Assembly (NCBI RefSeq): GCF_051622035.1
Contig: NC_135362.1
Coordinates: forward strand, 14,759,501 to 14,823,500
Origin: Arctopsyche grandis
Taxonomy: Eukaryota; Arthropoda; Insecta; Trichoptera; Hydropsychidae
DNA: 64,000 bases
Direction of reading: 5' to 3'
Shown piece by piece: positions 1-13,428 of the stretch. The notes below the pieces were generated by a model. It was not told the origin of the DNA. It worked only from the letters and a program-made list of their open reading frames with translations, and made no database searches. Position 1 is the stretch's first letter, and each line of letters begins with the position of its first letter. Position numbers and translations under genes: made by a program.

Positions 1-60
1 GGCGCCTCTCAGTGTTAAGCAGAAGCTTAACGACCGAGCCACGCTGCTGCTGGCTGCTGT
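1..60 (-). mobile_element. tRNA-derived SINE (family 1), head only, cut by window edge
   Basis: Read on the minus strand this begins with CAGCAGC-type sequence followed by an A-box-like GTGGCTCGGTCGTTAAGC and runs off the window at position 1. The same head is found at 17,375 on the plus strand, where the whole element with B box and tail is visible. The assignment rests on that match. Confidence 0.7.
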
Positions 61-75
61 CATAGATTCCGTGAC

Positions 76-197
76 GGTTAATTAAATAAAAAACACAAAT
101 GAATATTCAAATAAATTTAAATAAAATGTTTACCATTAGATTGGCCATGTTTATATTACAAATACCGAGCGAAACCGGGTAAAAACACTAGTATAAA
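76..197 (-). repeat. Dispersed repeat 'ACTAGT...CCCGG...CTCGGTATTTGTAATAT'
   Basis: The reverse complement starts near ACTAGTGTTTTTACCCGG and continues through a TTTGTAATAT block and a TAAACATTTTATTTAAATTTATT block. The same order of blocks is seen on the plus strand at 13,770-13,920 and 13,985-14,100. It is therefore a multi-copy non-coding repeat, probably the end of a transposable element whose class I cannot name. Confidence 0.55.
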
Positions 198-491
198 ATA
201 AAGAAAAGATGTCTATTAACCATAGATATATAATACACATAGATCCGCCCTCTCGCTTTATACTGGTCTCCCTTTTGGCGCATGCAAAATACATGGCGCA
301 TGCACAGTTTCTCTCAGTAGGTAGGTAGGTACCGCTGCGTCGTAGGGAAAAAAACCTTTTTTTTCCCAACTTCCCCGCTAGTTAAACCCCCCGCACCCCT
401 CAGTTAGTGAAGACAAGATCTCCGACCAAAATCACACGTCAGGGCCCATCTAGTGTATTATACATCAATGCTATTAAAACTTTATGACCCG

Positions 492-597
492 TTCACGCCT
501 TTTGGCGTGATTTTGAATCCAGCCGTTATGAACCGTTCACGCCTTTTGGCGTACGGACCATATGCCTGCTTCGTCCCGTTCACGCCGTTTGGCGTGA
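492..597. repeat. Three copies of a short palindromic motif
   Basis: The palindrome TTCACGCCTTTTGGCGTGA or a one- to two-base variant occurs at 492-510, 536-553 and 579-597, each after CCG. Each copy can fold into a small stem with a 3-4 nt loop. Spacing is about 43 bp. No gene is seen around it; a protein-binding array or a transposon subterminal repeat are both possible. Confidence 0.5.
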
Positions 598-620
598 TTT
601 TTAAGCTAACCATACGCCTA

Positions 621-3446
621 CTTCGTGATCAGAAAAAAAATTGCAAATTTCTTGAAAATTTGGGGGCTAGGTTTAATGCAAAAAAGAGAGGGTCTCAAAG
701 TGTTAATGAACGTATTTTTCCAAAACTAATTCCATCTTCTTCATTGTTGTTAAAATGTAATGATCAAAATCTAAATGCCAAGCCACAATCTAAAATACTC
801 GGCAGTTAGGGATTTCCATTGGGAAATTCTGCTATGGTTATAAATTCAGAAATTCCGGTGTAAAACAGTCTTTATAAACGTTGACAAATTAATGGCACGG
901 ATTACACGATCCATGTTCAATGCATTTTATTTCAATGCTATCTGGAAAGGCTTAGCGGGTAGGATTCTTGTTTACTATGTACATGCACAAATTACAACAC
1001 CTATTGGCGTTTTTCAGGCCCATGGACTTTGTCAGCGTTGGTCAGCATTCAATAAATTGCCTCATCTGAGATCTCCTTAAAGGCAGTCTTGAGAGGAGAT
1101 TTGTCTGCTGATAAGTCTCTAGCAATTAATTTGTCGTAGTGGTTTATCAGAAACTAACAACCTGTTTGCTAACAGAAGTCATTTCATATCAGTTGAGTTA
1201 TACTAATAGCAGTTTTAAAATATTATTAAAAATTTTTTGTTCTGGAAATATTCACAGAAACCAAGCTAAGAGATTTATCAGTCGTGGCGTCTCTAGCTAC
1301 GACAATCTACAGGAAAGTAAAGTAAGATGGAGAAATTTCCGTTACGTAAAAATGATGCCTCTAAATTACGAAACAAATTAATAAGCCATTTCGCGGCCGG
1401 TCTGAAACATCTCGAAATTCACAACTATGCATGGTCGTCTTGTGATTGCTATATTTTGATTGATGACTTTACATATTACTATCATATTTACCACGTTTAT
1501 AGGTAATTGATTTATAAAAATAATTTAAAAAAATGACCACTAGCACGAAAACCAAGTGAACTTAATAAGAGGTGAGTAAAAAGTAAAAGTAATTAATAAA
1601 TATATTTTTCTGTCATTGAACAATTTTCTCAAACTCGTATCGATAACTTCATAAATATTATGAAACACGTTCCAACATGCATATGTATGTAATTTTCAAA
1701 TTTCACTCTCAAATGTTATAGTTGACATCTCAAATATTGGAAAATTTGCTTCTTTCTTTCTGTGTGTGCCAGACTATAAAGGCACGCGCAAAATGTTTGT
1801 ATATTATCTGGGTTTTATTGAGTTTGGAAAATAACAGATTGTACATCATTTGAATATACATTAGCTACACTCAACTTTCGCACACATTAGAATTAATTTA
1901 TTTTTAAATGATTTTCACCGTATATTAACCAAGGACGTGTGCATTACACCGCGTTGTGCAAATTATTTAACGCTTGAAAAGTAAAGCCGCACAGATGCGC
2001 ATGCTTGGCTCGTTTCTAATAAAAGAATTAATCATTTTTGACACAATAAAGAAGTATTCATAGCACCGAATTAAACATAGGTATAATTATTCGTTGAAAT
2101 TAACGTCCTTGGAAGATCTTATTCGTTTTTATTGTTATTCATTTTACGAATACAATATTTATGACTCGGTCTCTTGCATTCTTTGTGAACACATTTTTGG
2201 GATGAGATCATGTTAGTGACAATCAATTGAATAAATAAATTTCTTTGTTCTATTTTATCATTCAGTACATTATAAAGTCTATCCATAATATGTACATTTC
2301 TGTCGAGATTTGTTTAACAATAAATATTACATATGCAACCAATTTTCTATAAATCACATCTGTTCATTCCACTGTGCCTTATTTTACATTATCTTAATTA
2401 CAATTCCAACGATTAATTTTGAATACTGTTTGTTTTATTTAACTGCTGAATTAGATAAATCACTGAAAGGTTATATTAGACAAACGGAAAATTAAGGAGA
2501 GACTTGTGTAGAATTCCTTTGAATAAAAAAGTGTTTTCATATTAAACAGTATAAAAAATGAGAAATTTTTGCTTTTTCTTCGAAGGAAGCAACCCACGTC
2601 TCCACTCAAATCATTATAGATATATAAGTATGTATGTATGTCATTTGTATCCGTCTGTTGGTGCAAAAAATGACGAGTTAACGAAATGCAGACGCTGCAT
2701 TTTTTGCAAACTAAAATAAATCCTTTTAGGAAAAAAAATGATCGATTATGTCATGCGCTGTGGAAAATATTGAAACTGTATAATTATTTTGATTACAATC
2801 AAAATTGAGTACAAACATAGTTAGTCGTAACTAGGCACTTTACATTACAATGACATCACATCGAAATTAATCTAAAAATATAAAAATTTTAAAAGCTGAA
2901 ATATTGTTTTAAAAAAAGCAGCAATTTTCAACTTATTTACATATAAATATCGCAAGGCTCGACCAAAATTGGAAATTTTGCGTGTTTTGTTTCTCTTTTC
3001 CAAGGGGTTGACAAAGAGAGGCTCGTTGTCCAAATTGCCGTTCCATTTGTTTGAAAACGTGAAAAAATCTCGCCTCGAATAAAATGGATCTCGAATAATG
3101 AAAATAAAAATATTCGCACGGATCGTAAAAAAAAAAACTATAAAAGAAAAAGAAAATTCAATCGGACGCTGAACAAGTCAGCGCGATTAATAAACAAAGC
3201 AGCACCGAGATGAGCCTTTTTATTCGATTCAATCTTCAAATGATGATTAGCAATGCAAATTGGCAACGATATCGTAATTTTATTCGCATTTACTTACACA
3301 TGAATGTGTACTTATATTATTAATAGTACAGCATTAATAGACACACCTGCTTCCATCGTAAAACAGAAAAAAAAACATTTTCAAATTGCACTATATTTGA
3401 ATTAGAAAAAAAATAGCATACAATCACCAGAGGAACAGTAAAAAGG
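621..3446. other. No gene recognised
   Basis: This is AT-rich sequence with only short unsupported open frames. I see no splice-supported exon, RNA gene or repeat with recognisable ends. Confidence 0.5.
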
Positions 3447-4015
3447 TTAAAGGCGCCGACACAGAGTAGTACGCGGTACGTATTTTTTTCCGCGGATAAT
3501 TTTGCACATGTAAAAAACGCTAGCACGCCTGATCTATGCTATGGTAATCCAGGCTATGATTCACCCCTGGAGTGTTTTCGGTGATATATTTTGACAAGGA
3601 TTCCCACATTTGAAGAAATGTAGGAAATAATAAGCTCGTACGAATTAATTAATTAACAATGACAAGAGATACGGACATTCACCGCTGTATTCTACATAGG
3701 CATGCCGTTCGTACGTGTGTCTACGCCTTAAATTAGAATATGACGAAACTTTTATATTGCTGTGACTAAAAAGTCGTTCATCAAAGGCAATTTATTATAG
3801 CTCTATCGATATTTGTGTGAAATACTGAATATGCCAAATATCTTCCCTAACCATCTTCTCTTTTATTTTTCCACATAATAAATCCAGAAGGCAATGAAAA
3901 ACACTAATATTGACCAACGTTTGAAGAATAACCTTCGACCTATCACATTTGAAATTGTCGGTGAAATAGTGAAGAAGCCATACAGAAAATCTTGAAGATA
4001 GAATATTATCCATTC
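3447..4015 (+). mobile_element. TIR-like element 'GGCGCNGACACA' (276 bp) plus co-repeated flank
   Basis: The core runs 3,452-3,727. Its left end GGCGCCGACACAGAG is approximately inverted at the right end (GTGTGTCTACGCC), and TTAAA sits directly on both sides. Related copies lie at 17,341-18,074, 18,524-18,613, 25,640-25,920, 28,760-28,900 (minus) and 38,655-38,765 (minus). The flank 3,760-4,015, with a 'GCCAAATATCTTCCCTAACC' block, is also repeated next to the 28.7 kb copy and near the 18.4 kb copy, so the mobile unit may be longer than the core. It is non-autonomous, with no transposase visible. Confidence 0.65.
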
Positions 4016-6520
4016 ATAAAATTTGCTAACAATAATTCTATTCGTACTGTGTTATTAATACGACATTGTTATTACAATGTATTCATGGATTCAATCTCGA
4101 AGAAAATTGATTCCTAATACACTACGCAATACACAAAGGAGATGATCTCCGTTACAGACGTATTTCAAAGAAAATTCATCGCAAAAGGTGACTTTGATCA
4201 GCCAATGCAGACAATGCTTCAAATTAAAATATGTATATGTAGGTATGAACTTCGCCTCAGTTCGGCAAACACGAAAAAGCTTTTTACACGATTGTGATTC
4301 GCAGAAGTGTATTTTCGTAGATGAAACTTGCGGAGGGATTGAAAATCAGCATTGTCCTCTCAAAGCAAACACCCACAGAAGATAAGCCATCAATGACATC
4401 GCCCAACTTGGAACCTTTCTAGTGACGTATAAGAAATAAGGACGATGTGTTATTTTGACACCTGGACGTAGATAACGCAAGCGAATCGAAAACAGGAATC
4501 GTATCTATTATACATACTTACTTCCGCATATAATCATATTTTATCTACGAAACCGTGTAGCAAATACCAAATGAAACATTTTCAAAACTTGTACGGGCTA
4601 TGTACGATAATAATAATTCAGTTTCAGCGCAATTTTAGCATGTCGAGCGCGCGTTGTTTGGAAAGTTTAATTGAATTCGGAGCTTAAACCAAATTCTGCC
4701 AAAAACCCGTACAAAACATCAAATACAGGACCGAATCAAAGTCAATCGGACGTTTCGCTCCGGGGCTCAAAGACATTATATTTGCGCTTCATTGAATGAT
4801 TCCAAACCCCAATTTCGTAAATACTGAAGTTTTCATTCCCACATGCCATAGTCGAATATTTCCCATTCAGTTAGTAAGCACATAAATGTGTATAAGTAAA
4901 ATAGATTGTACCTATGACTCATAGGCTATGAGTAGGAGGGTATATTGAATCGCGTAGATAGCGCTAGTATTGAAGAATACATAGATGCTAAATCAGATGG
5001 AAAACAATAAAGGGTTGGATTAATAAGTTCTCTCGTTTTACAGAATAGGATAATTAATTCGCTACGTTTCCTCGCATAAATTGTCGCTTTTCCGATAGAA
5101 ATTTGAAATGGAAATTTGGAATAACCCACGTTGCGAATACGTGAATGCTATAACGATAACCTATACGAGAGAAGGTTAATTTAAAAACGCAATGCAGGGA
5201 TTTAAATAAAAAAAAAATCTCTTTTCAAACAAAGCACCTATTTTGTGAAGCCATGTAAAGGTTTTAATAATAGGCTAACGGTTACGTAATGTAAGAATAA
5301 TTCTGTCATATATAAGTATTTACATACATAAGTCGGCTGAATATTTTGTATAAAAATAAATGCTCTTTATTATACATAAACCTATATTGTTGTAAAATTT
5401 AAGACCACGTTTCCGTTTATCCGTAAGAAAAATAGGATCCAGTTTTTCTTAAATAATTCAAACTACATATTTTATTTTAGTACAAAAAATCCGAAGGATA
5501 GAACTATGAATCATTTATAGAACATACATCTTTAGATTTATTTATAAAATAATGCTACACTATCTACCTTTTCTTACAAACTAGTGTTTGATATTAAATC
5601 CACCTATCGACTATTGATAATGAGTGGGAGCCTTTTTCAGGACCAGACTGATAATAAATCAATATAATAAATTGGAAAATCATCCAAAATATTTGGGATT
5701 ATTAAAAATACTAGCAACATTAAAAAGCTGATACTTCGGGAATATCAATAGCTATGTCTCAACGTCTTCATGTTTCTACATAAATATGTATGTATGTCGT
5801 TTTCGTCTTCAACGTTCCTTCAGTTTGACCATCTTATGTTAGACCGTCGCACATAGTGGTATTTGGCCTGAAAACCTGGCCAAAAAAGGCTTTCTTTACT
5901 ATTTATTACATGCGATTAATTGACGATTTTAAACAATCTTAAAATTGTTGACAATTTTTCAAAATTCATCAAGTTTTGCAAGAGAGCACTTTGTAACAAT
6001 TACTATTTTTTTCTTCTAAATCTTTGAATTTTTGAATAAAAATCCTTGCGGTGCTTTCTCTTATTATATCATGTAGATGCTTCCGGTTCATAGACATGAC
6101 AGAATCCTCAGATACTGGAATATAAATAAAGAATGAAAATAAGTAGAAAATTGAAGTTTCAAAATACGCTTAATTATTATTGATTATTTTTTTAAAGTGC
6201 AAATTCGTGCAAACTTTGTTTAACTAAAATTAAAGTAATGATCCTAATGTTTCATATCACATAAATTTGATTCGGCTAAAATAAGTACAGTACGTTTAAA
6301 AACATCAAATTGTAAGTAAAGGAAACCTAAGTGAAAATAGTAGGGTTTGTTGACAGGTCGAAACGTGTGAAATAAATTTTAAAAGGAATGACATTTATGT
6401 ATTATTTAAAAGGAATGACATAAATGTATGTATTTTATTCTTCAACGTCTATACTAAGTTTAACAACAAAATGCTGCAAACAAAACAGGATTCGACTGCG
6501 ACTACATTTGGCTAGTGAGC
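4016..6520. other. No gene recognised
   Basis: AT-rich sequence with scattered ACATATGTA-type simple repeats. No exon with supported splice sites and no homology that I recognise. Confidence 0.45.
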
Positions 6521-7075
6521 TTAACCCAAATAAAGACTCCACAGTGTAACGTCATATGTATCTACCTGCTTTGGGACCCAACATAAAATCAATTTGTGAA
6601 AATTTGAATTTTGACCAGCTTTTGAGGCAAAATACCAGTATGTGCGTCGTCTCGTTCGCCTTTCATCTGGTGTTCCGATGACTACCAGCTTCTGGAAATT
6701 CTCCACATTCTTCCTAACAATACGGCCAAAGTAGGAAAGAAACCTTTTCCTACATTTTGTGGAGTCTCTCTGAAACTGCCAGCTCTTTTGAGGATGGAGA
6801 GGTTCATACTTCTTCCAGTGCATGTGCTAGAATGTTCCTTTCTCTCTTTTTTGGCTCAACTCCATACAATGCAATGGGGGACACCAGATATCGCACAAGA
6901 CGGATTTTCATTTAATTTACCGTAAAACGGTTTTTCCACATCTTTGTCAGACTAGTTATCGCCGTTCCTATTCTTCTGCGGTATTCTGATTGGCGACCTC
7001 CTATCTTCAGTTCAAAACACTAGGTAAATGAAATCGTTGACTTCCTTATAGCCTTTTCAAGCGTCGTGTTAGGGT
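6521..7075 (-). pseudogene. Degraded non-LTR retrotransposon, RT C-terminal part
   Basis: The minus-strand frame at 6,521-6,823 reads RFLSYFGRIVRKNVENFQKL followed by LVVIGTPDERRTRRRTYWYF. This matches the C-terminal region of many LINE polyproteins ('L.YFGH..R....LEKLV..G..EGKR.RGR'). Upstream, 6,830-7,075 gives broken-frame pieces such as IALYGVEPK, which resemble the 'P..LYGAE.W' segment that precedes it in intact elements. Stops and frame changes show it is a dead copy. Clade assignment is not safe from this fragment. Confidence 0.6.
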
Positions 7076-8035
7076 GTTAATAACACAACGTTATGTAAAG
7101 CAGTTTGATATAAATAATGAAAAATCCAATAGATGAATCGATCTCTATTTGTGATGATCTATGATTAAACAAATAATATTAACGTTCGAAATATATAATT
7201 ACGAAAATGAAAAATAAAAAGTAGATAACTACACGAATAGTCATTTTCTTCCCCATTGGAGCATGTATTTTACAAAATTATAATTAAATTTGACGCATTT
7301 GTGCCGCCGTTTTATTTTTCATTTTCTCTAATTTACAAGGCGGCGGGGTATTTATCGCTTCGGCGATATTTTTGCGGGGGAAATGGAAGACGTTTTTAAT
7401 GCGAACTTCGGTAGCCGCGTAAAATTAATATTTTCCTTTATAGCGCGCCGTATTTCCTTGATAATAAGAATATAAAAAGATGAAAAAAAAAGGTAATTTC
7501 ACAAAAGCGACAGAAGATGGGAACGAGAAGAGTCGGGGGTGATGTTCTCTCAACTCGATGGGAAAAGTGAGCGATTATTTACGTAGTTTTGTTGTAGATT
7601 TGGTACTGTGCGAGAGACAGACAAACGCACGCAAAGGCCGACAAGATTGATCGTTTTGATAACCGCGCCGGACGATGAATAAACGAATGCTGAGTTTCCC
7701 GTGGAAGATTAAAAGGAAAACTGTTACTTTTCTCCGATGCGATTGGGAAACGTTCAAATTGCTGCTTAAACAGAAAATTTCCACATTCAATAATTAGCGT
7801 ATGCGCGTCGTATTTCAAAGCGTCCTAAATTTAGAAAGACTGATAATGAGAGATAATCACCGTAACCGACGAAAGAATTGATGCCAAAAATATCGGTAAC
7901 TACTTTTAAAAAGGTACAACAATTTTGTATCTGTTTTTTTTTCAGATAATGCCCTAATTTTCAAATCTGTAAATCCCATTTACTGGACATGAAAATATTT
8001 ACAAAATTAACGCATATTGGCTGTAGAATATTTTA
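7076..8035. other. No gene; GC-richer unique-looking sequence
   Basis: Positions about 7,290-7,800 are less AT-rich than their surroundings and contain several short CG-containing blocks, without any splice-supported exon. It could be a conserved non-coding element, but only a cross-species alignment would show this. Confidence 0.3.
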
Positions 8036-8400
8036 TGATCGTCATCATCATTTACAGCCATTCGCCATCCACTGCTGAATGGAGGCCTCTCCAACACACT
8101 TCCACTCGTCTCTGTATTGCGCAATTCTCATTCACCCCACACATTTTTCTAATTTCGCCTATCCATCTTTCTTGCGATCTTCCTTTCACCTTTTTACATT
8201 CTCTCGGGTACTTCTAGCACTTCTTTTATCCATTCTTATAGCTACGTCACTGCCCATTGCCATTTCAATCTCTTCACTCTCTCCACTATCCACTACTCTT
8301 ATCCACGTACTCGGCCTCCTATCTCTCCCCACTGTGCCGAGTATACAGCTTCTTTCTGTATTTAAAATATATCTTCTTGTTTATATATTTATTTATTTGT
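8036..8400 (+). repeat. Dispersed insect repeat with 'TTTACAGCCATTCGCCATCC'
   Basis: The block CATCATCATTTACAGCCATT, then CCACTGCTGAATGGAGGCCT, belongs to a motif seen many times in insect genomes, especially Lepidoptera, as part of retroelement ends. The remainder to about 8,400 is pyrimidine-rich. The open frames here (8,017-8,217 and 8,079-8,426) are low-complexity translations of the repeat, not genes. Confidence 0.5.
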
Positions 8401-11400
8401 TTAATCTGCCCTTTGTAAGCCAATGACTCATGGGCGCGTCGCGTCGATTTCTCTTCCGAGACGTACAATATTTAACGTTTAAAAGTTTTACAAGTACCAT
8501 CTATGTATGAATTTGGTTACAAAAATAAAAATATCAGTTTTTCGGATTCTTTTAACAAAAAGCAAGAGATTTCATCAGAGCTGCTACTTAATCCATTATA
8601 TCGAGAAATCTGAAACGTTTATGAACTCCCGTGCACCATGACACGTATGAACTACAAATAAATTTCATTATTAAACATAATATTGAACTGATCATACCTT
8701 TCCCTAGTATTTTTGAAAAAAAAACATGTCTTTTTGAACCCCACAATGCATCAATAGTATTAAAATACTTCCTCCAGTAGGTAAGTACAAATGTATTTAT
8801 AAACTAATTCGTCATATTGTATTTGGTGGACATATGTAGATAGTCTATAAATACACCAACAGAAACATAATGTAAAAAAACTACATTAGTTAAATCTTGA
8901 GAATATGTGGCGTCAGATACAATATGATAAACGAAAATGATGGAATCGGATACCTCAACAAAATCAAGATAGCAATATCTTAGTTGGATCTTAATATAAC
9001 GGTAACAACATTTAATTTCATGAAGAAAGTTAGATATCTCGATAAATTAATTCAAACAGACAGTTAACCATAAAAGAAACACAATACGATGCTATGAATG
9101 TAAATTTACTACACAAATTTAGTATTGACATTACCAATAAATAAAAAACTGCAGAGACATGTAATTGAATATTGCAATACAGCTCATTAGTCTGTGAGCA
9201 TAATAAATTACGATAAGTATCGATTATGAAACTAGAAGTATTAACTACACAACATATTAATAATATTGGAAAGACGGCCATGAAAAACGTCTAGGAACAC
9301 TTTGAGATATCAAAGGAATAGAAATAGATAACGGTGAAACGTTTCGCTTGGTGAGCCTCCCTCTAGTCTTGTTCGTGTCAGGGTTTATCTGATGTTTACG
9401 ACATGTATCGATAAATACACCGAAAGAAACGACAGTTTTGCCGTGAAATCGTGGTGGGTTAAACCGGCAACAGGTGATTTTATGATCTGGCCGTAACGGC
9501 GGGTTAAACCCTCGAATTGCGTACGGTATTCGCTAATGACCCTGCCGACCCCATACTTCGATTTGTAACTGCGAAATAACGACGGTTATCGTACTACATC
9601 TGTCGTCGTTTTTCGCAAACAGCCTTTATTTTGGATTTTTGGGTCGGAATTCACCTAATTATAAATCGCACTCGTGCTCCGAAGCATTGCGAAATAATCT
9701 CAAGATCTAGCGGGGTTGTTTTCCACAGACGGTCATTAAACTGAAATTAATTCATATAAAAAAAAATAATTGCTTTTGTACGGAACGGTTCAGTATTTTA
9801 CATGTATCTACATACATATATACATATATATATATATACATACATCCCCTAGTAGTTGTATATATAGGATACAAAATTATATACATATAACAGCGTCAAT
9901 TTTTTTCAATCTATATTATGATGTAGATATTGAAAAGATTTTATATTAACAAAAAATATATGTAAAACCCATTGACGTCTTGATTGAAAATTATTGTATA
10001 TACTCCACTTTCAATTTAAGATCCATATATCTATCTAAGTGAGGAAATGTTCTGCCATACAGATAAGTATGTACATATGTAAATACCGCTTATTATCAAG
10101 TATTTTAATGCTTTGGTATTTCTCCATTCTCACAATTCAAATGTGATTCAACATTGCATTTATACTGAAAATCTTTAATGATAAATATTCACGTTTACTT
10201 CAAATTTATTGAATACTGTACATAATAAGCTAATCAGTCGACTGCATTTTCTTAAATTAAATAAAAGATGTTGAAAATCGTTTGAATATTCGATTTAATG
10301 TCGGACAAAAGTGATATAAAAAAATCATCAAATATTTCACTGTATTCGACACGCAAGCAAGCCATTGAGAAAAAAGGGATTCGCAAAATATCGAATTTTA
10401 CACGGATTTCTTTTTCATTGTAGTCATCGCCACAACATAAATTATGTCGGGCATTTTTTCCGAGAAAAGCATGAAAACTCGCATCTTTCTCGTCGTAGAT
10501 TGGGAACCCTTCGGTCGCAGAAAAGTAGACCGACAATAGCGAAAACGACATTCGTAAACGGTTTAAATTCTGACGGAAATTAATTGCTTTTCACTTCTAG
10601 GCAGGAACTGTAGTAGCACGAAAGGTCCAATGCCTCATTGAACGTCATTCTTGCACAACGGGTCCCTCTTTTATGAGCAAGGACGAAATGTGAACCAAAA
10701 ACCTTATAAAAGTCTAGAAAGAAGCCTGGATACATATAAATCAAGATAATAATATGATAAAAATTCTTATTATAATGTAATATATCGGTTCATAAACAGC
10801 TACTGAGACTTTAGAGCTTACTTATTTGATAAAAAAAAAAAGAGATAAAAAATACGACAGTATAAAAGTTTCACTAAACAAAAGCTTACTAATGAAATTT
10901 TTCATTTAGAAAATATTTTTATTTATTATTTTTTATTCATTGTTCAATTTAGATTAAAAATACTTCCTTTTTACATACCTCCTTTTTAATTAAATTATAA
11001 GTCATGTTAATAAAAAATGAACCCAGTAATCACACCAAGTCGATAAAACAGTAGCCTGATATATAAAAAATAATCATACAAAATTTAGTACTGACCACGA
11101 ATAGATGGCGCTATAAAGAATTGTAAAAATTTTCGTTGAATCAAATGTAAACATTGTATTATATTAGATGAATAGGAAATTATATTTGAAATTAACAATA
11201 TTAAACTGAAAAAATCATATAACAAATATTATTACCAATATTATGTTTTCTTAACTTTGTTTGAAATGCGATGACATAATACGATGAAAATATATTATGA
11301 AAAATTAATAAATTCAAATTATTTATTTAAGATAAAGAATGGTGATAATTGCGTCTAATCAAATTTATAATTCTGTTTGAAACAAAAGAATATTTCAAAT

Positions 11401-11476
11401 ACACAAAATAAAATTTCAAAATCTGGATATTTACCATTTTGGTCAAATAAATTCAACAAAAACATATACATATACA
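8401..11476. other. No gene recognised
   Basis: AT-rich, with a (TA/CATA) microsatellite at about 9,800-9,845. Positions 9,350-9,720 are GC-richer and appear unique; they may be regulatory but nothing specific is visible. Confidence 0.4.
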
Positions 11477-11523
11477 TAAATTTTCCAACGCTTGTTTGAA
11501 AAAGTCAAGCGTTGGAAAATTTA
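11477..11523. repeat. Perfect 18-bp inverted repeat (hairpin)
   Basis: TAAATTTTCCAACGCTTG at 11,477-11,494 is followed, after an 11-nt loop, by its exact reverse complement at 11,506-11,523. The stem is uninterrupted. It is too short for an ordinary animal microRNA precursor; it may be a transposon footprint or a structured RNA element. Confidence 0.7.
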
Positions 11524-13428
11524 AGTCGCAAATGGAAAATCTTCGAAATTGTCTTTATCCTTCATTGTCAGTTTGAGAGAGCGCGTGGTCAAGGTGAGGC
11601 GACCGGTGTCAGAACCAATCTCAGAATTTTCAGCCTCACTCGCCCACCCCACTCGTCCTCCGCAAACCTTCAGGAATTTGACATGGGCCAGAAAATGAAG
11701 GGGGAGGAAGGGCGAGAGCCTAATAAATAACGAATGGTTGTCAGGCCATGGCGGCGCAATAAATTACAGCCTGCGTTAATATATTTATCCTCGCGAAGGC
11801 TCTTTCTCATCTGCTCCAGAGACTCTCGACCGAGGCTTGCGTCCTGCCGTGAGATTAGGGTTACGACAATATTTGAGCACATATATTCAATCGATTGGCG
11901 AAAGTCAAATTGTAACTCAAAATGATCATTTACTGAATGACGTAAATCGAAACCACAAGAGGGATATATATATTTAAAAAAATAATAATTTGCATTTTCA
12001 ATCATGACTCAATTTATTTTTGGCTCCATCAATCATCCATTACGATTTTGTTGTTCAGTTTTTATAATTAATCTTACTGAATCTACTAAGTGTTGATTTT
12101 TTACACAACCAAGATTTTTTTATCTAATTTCAAGGACCACTGCGATTTTCATGCAATAGTTTTTCCAATATATTTCATCAGTTCTAAGTGTTGCGTAGCA
12201 AAACTGATGTCAGACATATACATATTAAACTGATTGCTGCATTATTCAAACCAACCTACGTGTACATTTATAATTGTATGAATAATTTTGGGTTAAGTAT
12301 TGCCGTCTATCAAAACGAATCCCCCTGTAAAACAAGCTAGACAGATTAATGAGGGTGGGTTTCAGATCACGGCGCGAGGCAAGAGATAAAACTAGTCCAA
12401 CAATTACAAGAGAAACACTGCGTAATCCCAAACAAAGTGGAAGTTTCAAATGAAATTCAGTTTAAGGGCGTACGCGCTAATGTATGCCACCGAGCACTGA
12501 AACACAGCAGCTGCCTGAAACGTTAAGAAGAATCAATCTAAAGTTACACGAGAGGAAACTTCGATCGTTTATCATTTCCATCACTTTGAACGACTGGAAA
12601 CACCTTTGAAGCACATAAAAATAAAAATGATATATAAAGAAACAAAGAATTCGCAAGTCTACCTGAAGGTGGAAACTTTTCGGTTTGCAAGCAATCGTGC
12701 GAACGACTGGAGATAACAATACAGGAAATTGGAAAAGTTTCCATTCGAGTCAGGCGTATGCAAGAATTATAAATTTTCTAATGATAAAAATCAATTGTAT
12801 TTTAGAGATGAAAAATAAACGAACGTTTGAATAAGTTCTAGTTTATGGCATATAAAGTTAATACAGACTGAAACGAGAAATACGAGTACGTGTTTCTACA
12901 ATATATTAGTAAATTCCATGGCCCGTACGTAAATTCCTTCGACGTCAAATACACAGCGTCGTCAAGAGTTCAAAGTTCCAATTAATGAAAACAATAAGTT
13001 CAAAACAGATGTAATTTGAATTGTTATGTAAAACTTACATAAATATACCGAAAGATGATCAAATCGTCAATTGTACATATAGTTCTAAACGTTCTTTCCA
13101 GTGAACATGTACTTCAAATGCACTTACCTGAAAAGAAAAATAATACATTACGTTAGTAAAACAACGATATTTTCTTAAATAAATTATTAAACTTAATTCG
13201 TACAAAAAAATTTCAATCAAAATTAAGGTTTATCACATAATATGAATCTCAATATCAAATAAATATTGGTATTATGGATTCTTCTTAAAGACTTCAAACC
13301 CAGTTACTTCATCATATGTACATGTATATGTATATGTGTAGGTACTATTTGTCATGTAGTTTTTTCTCAAATCAGTCAACCATTTGGAGAGGAAAGTTTA
13401 GATAGGATAGGATAACTAGCTAATTATA
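11524..13428. other. No gene recognised
   Basis: Includes a GC-richer patch at about 11,570-11,860. Open frames on both strands there overlap and lack support. No recognisable repeat ends. Confidence 0.4.

Noticed and set aside
8017-8426. Hydrophobic-looking small ORFs
   Set aside because: They are translations of a pyrimidine-rich dispersed repeat (CCACTGCTG type).
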